Below, piece by piece: positions 45,138 through 56,489 of a stretch of 64,000 nt of DNA (its first letter is position 1; each line of letters starts with the position of its first letter). Source of the stretch: Kalmusia sp. IMI 367209 (Eukaryota; Ascomycota; Dothideomycetes; Pleosporales; Didymosphaeriaceae); the NCBI GenBank assembly GCA_027946365.1, contig JAPEUQ010000022.1, positions 372,001 to 436,000 of the forward strand, written 5' to 3'. The position numbers were made by a program, and so were the translations under genes. The notes under the pieces are model-generated. The model worked only from the letters and a program-made list of their open reading frames with translations, did no database searches and was not told the DNA's origin.

Positions 45138-48100
45138 CTAAGTATGAGACTCAAAATAATCCCATCCATGATTTGTGTGTAGACCTTCGAATAAGGGCTT
45201 GCACATGAAACAGTAATCAAAGTCTGGACATGTGCGACAGTGGAAACGTGGCCCGTAGATATCCTGCTTGATGTGAGGTATGTTCGAATGCTTAAGCTAT
45301 GCACTTACATGTAGGCATCCATTGCACCAAGCACCGCCGTGACGTTCACCGTGAGGTTTTGTAGCATCAGATTCATCGATCAGGAGAGATTTGCAGGTTG
45401 CAGACAATTTTTCCAACATTTCTTTATTTCCATGGAAGATGGCGATGGAAGCAGGGCTCCATTGGCCTTCTGGTTGGAGAACCGGAACGCAATCGCCTTG
45501 TACGCCCTCCTGGATCAGACGCTCCACGACTTCACAATTGCCAGCCCTACAGGCCCAATGAAGAGGACTCCAATGGTTTCTGATGGATGATGGCTCAGAT
45601 TTAATGCTCAGAACTGCATCTAGAATTTGTATGGAGCCTCCAGAAGAGGCGTAGCGGAGTAGACCACCACCGCTTGCGTCATTGGTGATAGAATCCACAT
45701 CAAGACTTATGAGGTACTGGAAAGTATCAAAATGCCCCCCTCTTGCAGCAAGCTGAAGTAGAGTCCGACCATGGAAGTCCACAACATGTAGGTTCGCATT
45801 GTACTGCTCATAAGCTAGTCGAAGCAGGTCGGTATATCCTTTGAATGCTAGTAGGTTTAGAAAGGAGCCGTATAAATGGTTACGACAGTCCACATCAGAA
45901 CCGGCTGCGAGAAGGAGTTTGACAACTTCCAGATGACCCTCGCTCGCCGCTACGATGAGTGGCGTCCAGCCGCCGTTGTTTGCGATTGTAAAGTCTGCGT
46001 TCTCCTCGAGAAGCAGCTTTACTACATTTAGATGGCCACTATATGCTGCTGCAAAGAGTGGCGTCTCGCTATTATTGTTTAGGACGGTAAAGTCTGCGTT
46101 CTTTTCTAGTAGTAGTTTCACTACTTCTAGGTGGCCATTGTATGCTGCTACGAAGAGTGGCGTCTCACCGCTATTGTTGAGAACGGTAAAGTCTGCGTTC
46201 TTCTCAAGCAGCAGCCTCACTACTTCTAGATGGCCACTATACGCTGCTTGGAAGAGCGCTGTTCCGCCGCCATTGTTTGGGACTGTAAAGTCTGCGTTCT
46301 TCCTAAGCAGTAGTCTCACTATTTCTAGATGGCCATGATATGCTGCTATGTTAAGTGGCGTCCAGCCATCGTTGCTTGGGACTGTAAAGTCTGCGTTCTT
46401 CTCAAGTAGCAGCCTCACTACTTCTAGATGGCCACTATATGCTGCTATGTTAAGTGGCGTCCACCCATTGTTATTTGGGACTGTAAAGTCTGCATTCTTC
46501 TCGAGTAGTAGGTTAACTACTTCTAGATGACCTTCGCTTGCTGCTGTGTTAAGTGGCGTCCACCCATTGTTGTTCGGAACTGTAAAATCTGCGTTCTTCT
46601 CAAGCAGCAGCCTCACTACTTCTAGATAGCCATGATATGCTGCTATGTTAAGTGGCGTCCACCCATTGTTGTTCGGGACTGTAAAGTCTGCATTCTTCTC
46701 AAGTAGTAGTTTAACTACTTCTAGATGACCTTCGCCTGCTGCTGTGTTAAGTGGCGTCCAGCCGTCTTTGTCCGGAACTGCAGAGTCTGCGTTGTTTTTG
46801 TTTTTGAGTAGCAGCTTCGCCACTTCTAGATAACCTTTATATGCTGCTATGTTGAGCGGCGTCCATCCATACTGATCTGGTATCGATGGTTCGGCATTGG
46901 CTTCAAGGAGCCAACCAACGACTTCGGAGTCGCCTTCCATAGCAGCTGTATACAATGGCGTCCTTCCCATGGAATCTCGTAATGTATGATTTATGCCCAT
47001 GCCCACAAGGGCTTTTACGATGCTCTTATGACGTCCAGCTATTGCAGCAATTATAGCAACGCCAAACTTTCCGCCTTCTACGTTTACATCTGCTCCCCAA
47101 TTGATCAAGAGACCAAATGCTGTTTCGTGGCCCTTAAAACAGGTTGCTTGCAAAGGGGTACCGTATTCACCTCCTAACATATTCAATTGACTGGGATCCT
47201 CCGTCCAGATGTGTTCCATTACTGCAGGTAGGTCTAAAAGAGCCGCGTAATACAGCGGCGTTGCTGTATCTCTACTGTCTGCTGTTGCGTCGGATGATTC
47301 AATATACCTCCTCCAGTGATCAAAGTTCTCATTCTTTGAACGGAAAAAATTCATTGCTAGGCTCACTAGATTCACGTTGTTTTTTCCTGCTGCAGTCATA
47401 TGAGAATTCCAGTACCTTGCAGCGTAACTAGTGAAACTGCGTCTGAATCCGGACATTTCGTGGGTTATGCGCCGTTGCCAGACATCGTCGCAGTTCAGAT
47501 AGGAGAGGCAAATTGTCGCTAGGTGCTCGTGTTGTTCGGTATGGGTACGCGTGTGGCCGTATTTCAAATCGTGGTCGAACGTATTTGCTGAAATATGTGA
47601 TAAGCTAGTGAGCAAAAATTCTCGAACTGATGAGTGAATTAGATGAACAGTTTTGGAACCAATTCCATCTCCAGACTCTTTCGTCCTAACTTCGACAAGG
47701 GCGCCGCAAATATCGATAACCTCGCTGTTGATGTATTCATCATCGATACTGTCGGGGAGTTCATCGAATTGAAGTATAGTACCGCTATCATTAGGCTCAA
47801 CAATAAGAGCCTCAGTGATTTCAGTGATAGTCAGAGGCCGTAATGCGAACGTCGTCCATCTTAGTATAGCCAGAGCACGATTTTGTTCCTCAAGAGGATG
47901 GCTTTGGATGATTTTCCAGTTTCGCTCATAGGTCTTGTCAAGTCCAATTGGCATGTTCTGAACGATCTTCTGTAGCTGCTTCGCATTTTTGCCACCCCGC
48001 AGCTGGTCTTGCTGCATTTTGATCCATAGAAACATGCCCTCGCACTTCTCAGCGAGCTGTCCTGCTAGATCCTGTCTAAGACGGTCATCCTTGTTCGGAA

Positions 48101-50127
48101 GCTTCTTGTCGACTACGCTCTGAGAGAAGCGTGCTATATCATGCTGAAGATCTTTGTCGGAGATTCTGCATTGCGTCATGGTATGTCCTCCATCTTGAAC
48201 CACTATGGGGGACAATTCCGCTTTTATATCTGTTTCGTCTCTACTTGTAATAAGTACACGTACACCGGTTCGTTTAGTCGCTCCTTTGAGCTTCTGCAAA
48301 AATTCGGTTCGAGCATCTTCTAGCCGATCGTATTCGTCAAAGCCGTCCAGGATGAAAACATAGTTGCTTTTTTCAGAGACGATGGACTCGAATACAGACC
48401 AGACCGCAGAATCTGACGCTCTCTTCCCGGCTTCGGAATATCGTAACAAAAGTCTCAAAACCCCTGAGTCAAGCTGTGCTGTTTGCGCGATCCAGGATCT
48501 AAGGATGAAAGTTGGTTCGCCGCCAGATTGAGCGTGTGGAGAAGCGAAGAAGTACGCAACAGGGAACGACTGCATGCCTTTAAGGTGTTCGATGAGTTTC
48601 GCGCAGAGTACCGTCTTGCCGTGTCCAGCAGGAGCACAAACCCAAAGGATTCTAGCTGCTTTTTCCAGATGGTCCTCTGAGATCCACTCTCTGTAAGCGA
48701 GGTGAGATAAGAACCAATCGCATGTTCCTTCGAGACGTGTCGAGACTTGCTTGTCGTAATACTGGGTGACATCATGTTGATTGCTGAACTTCGTAACGTC
48801 AAGCCAGTCATTGATTATGTTCTGCGACTCTAGCCTCACTCTGCGATTTAGGTGAAGTAGGAGCTGGATGCTAGTGGACCTGATCGGATCCTGCATCCGC
48901 TGATCTAGTTATATATGTGAGCCACGCCTTACTAGGGAAATAAATAATACCTCTGGTGTAGGCTTCTAATTCGGTCAAATGCTGTAATAGTTGAGGCGCA
49001 GGATTCGTTAAAGAGTAAGGGTCTAGGAGGGTATCGCTGGCATTTTGAAAGATCTTGACTTGTTCTCCAACCTTTCGTATATGTCTTGAAATGTCGTTGA
49101 AATCATCTCCTACAAGTGCTGAAAAAGATGCTTTGTTCTTATTCTTCAAGTTATCCTCCAGCGAACCAAGCATACTAGCGAGCGCGCCATCATGAGCTTC
49201 GGGATCGCCGTCCAACCGTGGCCCCATGGGTTTCTCAGCATTCGCAGTTTCATGCATATTACTGAGGATTCCCCTGATGACAACGTCTAGATCCCAACTT
49301 CGCACATAAAGGCCATCATTTGCTTTCCCCTTGTCGTCGGATATTTTGACTACGTCGAAGGCAGGAACTGCGGTCCCGAAGCCTTCGCGGATTTCAACGG
49401 ACATTCCACTCTCTAGAGACTCTTTAATTTCTTTCTGGAGACGATAAAATGCACTCTTTTGTCCTTCACCATACAAGAGAGGCATGTAAATGTCGAAAAT
49501 GCCTAGCAGACAATAGGCCGCGTCCTCTGGACGTGTCGTTTCGCGCTGTTTTGCCCACGAAATACGTTCATTGACATCGAATTGGGATAAAGGGCTCCCT
49601 TCAAGAGCCTCAATTGGAATGCCTGTGATAGTATGAATCGTCTGAACCATGGAGCATTTATCTCCTATTCGTTCGCCCTCCATGGAGAAAAAATCGACGC
49701 GCCTTGGAGCTAAAAGCTCCTGCAGCGTCCACCCACGTGAAAACCACCTACTCTTCTGAAAAGACTGGTCGATTTTGGCGGAACCACTAATGGAAACATC
49801 GGATAGATATGCATAGCATATAGCCGCATCACGGTACCAACGAAACATTGAATTAATGGCTTCCGACAATTCTGCACTGCTTGACTTATCGATGCAACAG
49901 GTGTCAATCCAGAAGAACTCCAGGCCATCATTCGCTGCTTGTTGGCCGCAGAAAGTAAGCTTTCGATAACCGCGCTTGTTTTTGGCTGTACCTTCCGCAA
50001 AGTCTCTGAAGGTAACCTCATCATGTTCCGCACCCCATGTATGCGAGAGGATTGCATATTGTGGAACATCTCCGAGATATTCCCTCAGGCTGAACTCTCC
50101 ACCCGTTTCACTCCGCAGCAGACGCAT
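45138..50127 (-). CDS. HET-NACHT-ankyrin-ZZ protein (fungal NLR-like)
   Basis: Putative intracellular STAND receptor of the heterokaryon-incompatibility type. Three exons (50127-48951, 48904-45309, 45263-45138) give about 1,632 aa. The N-terminal HET domain has YAILSHTW, FWIDTCCIDK, WFSRGWTLQELLAP and AYCLLGIF. The NACHT ATPase has its P-loop GHGKT near residues 486-490, Walker B-type ILDGFDEYD and ITSRDE. About 11 ankyrin repeats follow, nine of them nearly identical. The last exon completes a ZZ zinc finger, with cysteine pairs WCNGC, FHCRTC and YCFMC, then HTNHGWDY. The last intron's acceptor is a NAGNAG site (AAGCAG), so one Gln is optional. The ATG at 50127 starts MRLLRSET, matching the paralogue at 50963. 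It is head-to-head with that gene. HET-driven cell death on ligand binding is family knowledge; the ligand is unknown. Confidence 0.9.
45888..46772 (-). repeat. nine near-identical 99-bp ankyrin repeat units
   Basis: Within the HET-NACHT gene, nine consecutive 33-residue units share the framework GWTPLNIAAYxGHLEVVxLL and LEKNADFTVP. They differ at only a few positions, mainly after the first Gly, at the Asn/Phe following TPL, and at the residues before G-H-L-E. Such internal identity indicates recent unit duplication or gene conversion. Confidence 0.9.
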
Positions 50128-50962
50128 GGGTTTGGCGCACCTCGGCCTGCAAGAGATATAAAGATATCCGGAAGTATCTAGTAGACAAGGTATATATCTC
50201 TGTGCTAGCAAGTGGTTGTTGAGGTGATAAGTCCTGCGACTATGCTGTGTTGGTGGGGCAGGCAGCCGTCATGAGGCTGAGCTGAAAAAGTAAGCTTACG
50301 TGGCTTAAGTGCCGAGAACCCTTGGCTTAGTCAGCACTTGAGTTTTTCGAAAAATGCTTGATGTTAGAACAGGCGACGCGCACCCGCCCGTGCCTTGACC
50401 ATGCTCGTCTAGAATGACTGTGATTGTGAAGATATAAGGATTGTTTCGAGTGACAGGAGAAAACATACAGCCTAGATAGCGTACCGTGCCGAGACGGTCC
50501 GTGCGCGGCAGACAGCCAATGTGCGCTCATCAAAAGGCGTCAGCTTGCACCGTCTATCTCAACCAATATGGATCCTATGGAGACTATGATTGTAGCGCTA
50601 TAATCGCAAGATACTGGAAAATTATCCTAACTACAAGAAGATCGCAAAAGAATTTGGCGTTGGACGGTCTACGTAAACGCGAAGGCACAAAGCTCCTGGC
50701 ATTCAAGGCGTGGCCCTATGCGCAAAGACTGGCTTGTGCGCCCAATCCTTGTAGTATCACGTGATATCTCGACGAAAATGGTAATTCAAGCGCGGGGTTG
50801 CAGTCATGCCCAACTGGTTGGACACCAAGAAATACACAGCCTAACGCGCTCAGCCTACTCATTCGAACGCACACATGCATCGCCCTTCGTCTCCTATTAC
50901 TACTCCACCGCTATCAACGTTTGCTAACAGCCTTCGCGTTCGCAGAGCATGCGCCCGCCACG
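50128..50962. promoter_or_regulatory. divergent region between two HET-NLR genes
   Basis: 835 bp separates the start codons of the two head-to-head HET genes and must hold both promoters. No separate gene or shared motif was recognised by eye. Confidence 0.4.
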
Positions 50963-53900
50963 ATGCGCCTTCTAAAGCGCGTGCCCGGGGACACTTTCGA
51001 GCTGACGTCATTCGACGACGACGACCCTCACCCTCCGCCGTACGCCATCCTCTCGCATACCTGGGTAGAAGATCAAGAAGTCACATACCATGAGCTGAAA
51101 GCTGGTGCAGGCAGGGATAAGTCGGGGTTTAATAAGATTCGCTTTTGTGGCGAACAGGCAGCCGCGGATGGACTGCAGTTCTTTTGGGTTGATACGTGCT
51201 GCATCGACAAGACCAACAACGATGAACTGAGTACAGCGATCAACTTTATGTTCCGATGGTATCAGCGCGCATCTAAATGCTACGTATACCTGTCGGATGT
51301 TTCGGTGTCTGAGCACGACGCCGCGACTTTTCCGATAGTATGGGCGGATGCCTTTCGGCGCAGTCGATGGTTCACGCGAGGGTGGACGTTACAAGAGCTC
51401 ATGGCGCCGGCTAGTGTTGAATTCTTCTCAAGGGAGGGCAAGCTTCTAGGCAGCAAGATATCTCTGGAACATGAAATACATAATATTACTAAGATACCTA
51501 TTAGCGCTTTAAGAGGGCATAGTCTCGCCAAATTTAGCCGTGAGGAGCGTAAGAGCTGGGTGGCTTCGCGCGAAACAACAGTAAAGGAGGATCGAGCATA
51601 CTGTTTACTAGGCATCTTTGGAGTTTTCCTTCCATTTATACGTGGAGAGGGGGAAGAATATGCAATGACGCGGCTAGAAGAGGAGATTCAGAAGCGGCAA
51701 GAGGGACGGGGAATAGAGCAGGTAAATCTGAATGCAGGTAAGTGGGGAACGGAAACTTTGCGCTGCTAAGCGTCATTGACTGGTTCTTCCTCCACAGCAC
51801 GACCAGAAACAAGGCGACCTTCCTGTGTAATCCCTTTCCGCCGCGACCCCGACTTTATCGATCGTGGTACGCTGCTTGACGAGCTACAGGAGAAATGCTC
51901 CGCGCCAGCGTCTCGAGTGGCGCTGGTTGGTCTCGGAGGTGTGGGGTAGGTCATGTGGCAGGACCCTCGCCTCGGCAGTCGCATCTCATCTAACAAGAGG
52001 ACAGCAAATCGCAGGTCGCCATCGAGTACTGCTACCGTACCGCCGATCGCTCGCCGGAAACTTGGGTATTTTGGGTGCATGCTGGCAATGCAGCGCGGCT
52101 TGAACAGAGCTACCGAGACATCGCAAATCAAGTTGAATTAGCTGGTCGAACGGACAAACAAGCGGATGTGTTTGAGCTTGTGCGCAATTGGTTACTCGAT
52201 GAAAGAAACGGTAAATGGTTGCTTGTGCTCGACAACGCCGACGACGATGCTGTCTTCGCTTCGCTGCCATGTACACGCGATCGGCAACATTTATCCAGAT
52301 ACCTACCTCCGAGTAAGTATGGGACGGTCATTGTGACGAGCCGCTCAGCTCATGCGGCATCGCGTCTGGTCGAAGACCGGGAGACGCTTCACCTTGGTCC
52401 GATGGATGACATCGGTGCACAGGGGCTTCTTCGAAAGAAATTAGGAGACAGGGGCGATGTAGACGTTATCGATGAGCTCGCCGCAGCGCTGGAATACATG
52501 CCGCTTGCGCTTGTCCAGGCGGCGGCGTACATCCAGAAGCGAGCACCCCACTATTCGGTGCAGCGGTACCTTAAAGAATTCCACAAAAGCGATAAGCGAA
52601 AAGCTAGCCTGCTGAACCAGGAAGCGGGACATCTTCGGCGACACGAAGGGGCAAAGAACTCGATTATTGTAACATGGCAGATTTCGTTCGAACACATCCG
52701 AAGCATAAGAAGGTCGGCTGCGGACCTTTTATCGCTCATGAGCTTCTTCGACAGACAAGGGATCCCTGAAGCCTTACTTCGCAGTCAGAGTGCTATACAA
52801 ACCGCGCATGAACATACACAGGCCGATGAAGGAGAGGAGAGCGACATTGATGAGGAACAGAGCGCCTCTGAAGGCAGCATCGATGACGCATTCATAGACG
52901 ATATTATGTTCCTGAGAGACTACTCGTTCATCTCTGAGACAACTGATTCTGAGACGTTAGAGATGCACAGTTTGGTGCAGCTGGCGACGCAAAAGTGGCT
53001 CGAAGGCAGGGGCGAAGCCGAAGGTTGGAAGGAACAATTCGTCAGCATTTTATGCAGGGCATTCCCAACAGGAAGATACGAGAATTGGGAAAGGTGTCAA
53101 GTGCTTTTTCCACATGCGACAGCCGCACTACGGAAGCGGCCACGGAATAAAGAGAGTTGCAAGCAGTGGGCTCGGTTGTGCCACAATGCAGCATCGTATG
53201 CCTGGCAGAGAGGAAGCGTCGATGACGCAGAGACCCTAGCAACCGCGGCGATGGAAGCCAGAAGCAAGCTGCTCGGAAATGACAGCATTGAGACACTTGG
53301 TAGTATGGCTATGGTAGGACTAGCGAAGAGACTAGGCGGGCGGTGGGAGGAGGCGGAGAAGCTACAGGTGCACGTAATGGAGGCTCATAAAACGAAGCTT
53401 GGAGCAAACCATCCAGACACGTTAACTAGCATAGGTAACCTGGCGTCAACATTTCGAAATCAAGGCCGATGGGAGGAGGCGGAGAAGCTACAGGTGCAGG
53501 TGTTAGAGACTCGCAAGACGAAGCTCGGAGCAGACCATCCAGACACGTTAGTTAGCATGGGTAACCTGGCGTCGATATTTAGGAAGCAAGGCCGGTGGGA
53601 CGAGGCGGAGAAGCTAGAGGTGCAGGTGATGGAGACTCATAAGACAAAGCTCGGAGCAGACCATCCACACACGTTAACTAGTATACATAACCTAGCGTCA
53701 ACATATAGGATGCAAGGCCGGTGGGAGGAGGCGGAGAAGCTACAGGTGCAGGTGTTAGAGACTCATAAGACGAAGCTCGGAGCAGACTATCTAGACACGT
53801 TAATTAGTATGGGTAACCTGGCGTCGATATTTAGGATGCAAGGCCGGTGGGACGAGGCGGAGAAGCTAGAGGTGCAGGTGATGGAGACTCATAAGACAAA

Positions 53901-54405
53901 GCTCGGAGCAGACCATCCACACACGTTAACTAGTATACATAACCTAGCGTCAACATATAGGATGCAAGGCCGATGGGAGGAGGCGGAGAAGCTACAGGTG
54001 CAAGTGATGAAGACTCGTAAGACGAAGCTCAGAGCAGACCATCCAGACACGTTAGCCAGCATAGGTGACCTAGCGTCAACATTTTGGCACCAAGGCCGAT
54101 GGGAGGAGGCGGGGAAGCTACAGGTGCAGGTGATGGAGACTCGCAAGACGAAGCTCGGAGCAGACCATCCAGACACGTTAATTAGCATGGGTAACCTAGC
54201 TCTCACCTGGAAATCATTAGGCCGGAATGCTGAAGCTATAGCTTTACTTCAGCAGTGTGCGCGAAAGAGTCGGGAAGTCCTTAGAGCTGATCATCCCGAT
54301 CTTCTGTCTTCCCTCACGATTTTAGAACAATGGGAAGCAGAACGAGCAGACGCTGACCTGTGTAGTAAATTTGAGGGCATGCTATTGGCAGAAAGAGAAG
54401 GATGA
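50963..54405 (+). CDS. HET-NB-ARC-TPR protein (fungal NLR-like)
   Basis: Putative STAND-type receptor. Exons 50963-51737, 51798-51945 and 52005-54405 give 1,107 aa with all phases matched. The HET domain (residues about 25-250) carries YAILSHTW, FWVDTCCIDK, WFTRGWTLQELMAP and AYCLLGIFG. NB-ARC starts with VALVGLGGVGKSQ, where the P-loop at about 303-310 is split by intron 2. It continues with VFWVHAGNAARLEQ, WLLVLDNADDD (Walker B) and IVTSR. An acidic linker (residues about 545-570) precedes kinesin-light-chain-like TPRs of 42 residues, seven nearly identical plus one diverged. The HET segment is clearly related to the head-to-head neighbour, but the ATPase and repeat classes differ. Start chosen at MRLLKRV. 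Ligand and partner are unknown. Confidence 0.92.
53338..54219 (+). repeat. seven near-identical 126-bp TPR units
   Basis: Seven tandem units of 42 codons begin GRWEEAEKLQVQV or GRWDEAEKLEVQV. Units 3 and 5 encode identical peptides and units 2 and 4 are close, so the array also has a 252-bp two-unit period. Unit 8 (GRNAEAIALLQQ) is diverged and ends the array. Confidence 0.9.
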
Positions 54406-54937
54406 CCAATTACTGGTAACCTACTTTAGCTTCCTGTAATTGAACATTGCATTCATCACACCTTTTTCAAGTGTAGGGGTGCTAATAGCTGCAATCTTAG
54501 ACTGAAGGAACCGTTGTGGCTCGTGTAGGATGATTCTTTATGGTCTTTGATCTGATGTTCCGACACGTAAAATGACGACCCAGGAAGCCCAAAGATCACG
54601 TGCAGATAGAGTAAGGCTGGCAAGGAAGATCAGATAGGATACAACGGGTGAGCAGCTCTAGATCGTATACAATGATACTTCTGATTGGATACACTCGAGC
54701 TGGGGTACTGACTGGGAATGGCGATGCACACAAATAGGCCTTGTATCATTCACCACTGCAATGCGTCTATGTAGTCTGATTAGTAGCTTAGGTTCTCAAT
54801 TATTCATACATGTTCTAATACGCACTCGAGGGGTGCCAGCTTGATGGATGAGCGCTTAAGAACGAGCATAGTTACGGCTCAGTACAGAGGCTCGCATGAG
54901 GTGATAATCTCCTTGCCTGCTCACACCGAACCCAGAT
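54406..54937. other. convergent spacer, no gene recognised
   Basis: 532 bp between the stop codons of the HET-NB-ARC-TPR gene and the minus-strand dehydrogenase. No frame or repeat worth reporting. Confidence 0.45.
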
Positions 54938-56016
54938 CTAAAGCGCAGACTCCAAAAACCATTTTGCCGATCGCTCGATGCCTTCCTGCATGCCTACCTG
55001 GGGGCGATACCCAAGCCTCGCTTTCGCTTTCGAGATATTCAAGGTCCGCTGCATGGTGGTATACTTGACTCGTGCCCGATTGAGCCTAGGTTCCTCGATC
55101 CCGAAGCTGAAAATCCAATACCCCCATTCCAACAGCCACGCAATCCCCATCATCAAAGCCCAGGGTGCTCTGATGATTTTGTCCTCGATGACCGGATAGC
55201 CTGCAGCAGCAGCCAAAGCACGAGTGAAAGTCCAGAAAAGCCAGGGCTCATCATTCGTGATGGCGAATGCTTCGCCATCCACGCGGTCACTTTCCGCTTT
55301 GGGAGGATGCAGGTAGCTGCTCACGAGGGCGCGCGCCGTAAGAAGCTGGGAAGATGCGTTGTTCTCAACATAGCTCCAATCGAAGAGGTTTGAGTTGTCG
55401 CCGATCTGCATCCTTTGCCTCCCGTGCGTTTGAGATTACGCTTGTCACCGTTCCTGTGTCGCCTTCGCCGAACAGTCCTGCGGGCCGAATCGCAGAGGTA
55501 CGGATGTTCTGCTTGTTCGCGCCCAGGACAAGCGTCTCCGCAATCGCTTTGGTGTGTGAATAGTATTCGGTTTGTTCAGGCATGAAAATCACCGGGGCAT
55601 CCTCGGTGGCCAGGATGAGATCGCTACGATTGTCGTGTATGACCGAGGAGCTGGAAGTGTAGACCAGTGCCTTTGTACAGTCACACTTCTGAGCGGATGC
55701 GATAATGTTCTTGGTCCCATCGACGTTGACGGAGTCAAACAACCTGTTGTTCTTCGAGAACGGTCCGGGGGAAACGGTGTGGAAGACCACTTTTGGCTGG
55801 ACGCTTTTGAAAGCTTCGTTGACGTCACCTTTGGATGTGATACTGCCGGCGATACATTCGACACCGTGGATTCGGTTTTTGGAAGTATCCACGTCGAAGA
55901 CGGAAGACTTTGGTGACGTCTGGCGCTGTTGACAATTGCTTCGCGATATGGTGGCCTAGAAATCCACATCCACCGAAGACGAGGGCTGTGCCCAGCGATA
56001 ATTCTTCGTCGCTCAT
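54938..56016 (-). CDS. 3-beta-HSD / sterol C-4 decarboxylase-like dehydrogenase, frame disrupted twice
   Basis: NAD(P)-dependent short-chain dehydrogenase of the extended type, closest in layout to ERG26-like sterol-4-carboxylate 3-dehydrogenases. The N-terminus (start at 56016, MSDEELS) has the Rossmann motif VFGGCGFLG. YYSHTK supplies the catalytic Tyr-x-x-x-Lys, IRPAGLFGEGD follows, and a hydrophobic segment (APWALMMGIAWLLEWGYW) suggests membrane association. One frame does not run through. Continuity needs one base ignored at 55904-55905 (after DVTKV) and one at 55412-55413 (after NAREAK). With both discounted the gene is 359 codons including stop, an exact multiple of three. No nonsense codon is otherwise present. 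It could be a young pseudogene or carry sequence errors. A housekeeping ERG26 role is doubtful in this accessory setting. Confidence 0.72.
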
Positions 56017-56234
56017 TGGAGCAGTCAAGAAGTCTGGAATGTGCCAGGAAAAAGAGGCTTGCAAGATGCGCGCTCCGGCCACAGAGTCAAGGTCCCTTTT
56101 ATGTCATTCTGCAACAGGGGTTTGCCGTACTTCGACAAATGTATCTGGACTACGCCGCCTGCTTTGCGCGACAAAGAGAAGTACACGGCATGTCCTTTGC
56201 CATAATTATGCCGGCGGAACCGGCTATAGGTACA

Positions 56235-56360
56235 GATGAGCTAATCAAGGCGGATGAGCTAACCAAGACGAATGAGCTAATCAAGAAGGATAAGCTAATC
56301 AAGAAGGATAAGCTAATCAAGAAGGATAAGCTAATCAAGAAGGATAAGCTAATCAAGATG
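56235..56360. repeat. 18-bp minisatellite, seven units
   Basis: Seven head-to-tail units of the type GATAAGCTAATCAAGAAG. The first three are diverged and the last four nearly identical. The period is a multiple of three, so a Lys/Asp/Leu-rich frame stays open on the plus strand and a Ser/Leu/Ile frame on the minus, but no gene is supported there. Confidence 0.8.
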
Positions 56361-56489
56361 GCGATCGCATGCTTCAATAAAGGCACAGCTCTCAGCTTCG
56401 TCCTCTAAAAAGCGGACCGATGGGCACATTCTGTAGCGTTATTTGGTTGCCTTCCCTCAGTGCCCGGCAGTCGACTTGCGCTGACAGAT

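Noticed and set aside
45955..46530. Plus-strand repeat-containing frames over the ankyrin array
   Set aside because: They are shadow frames of the 99-bp units of the minus-strand gene; the real frame is 1,199 codons long with intact NACHT motifs.
48871..50211. Separate HET gene next to a separate NACHT-ankyrin gene
   Set aside because: A good intron (48905-48950) joins the two frames in phase, giving one HET-NACHT-ankyrin protein, a known architecture type.
56150..56408. Lys/Asp-rich or Ser/Leu-rich small protein over the 18-bp repeat
   Set aside because: Frames stay open only because the unit length is divisible by three; no start context, domain or splice signal.
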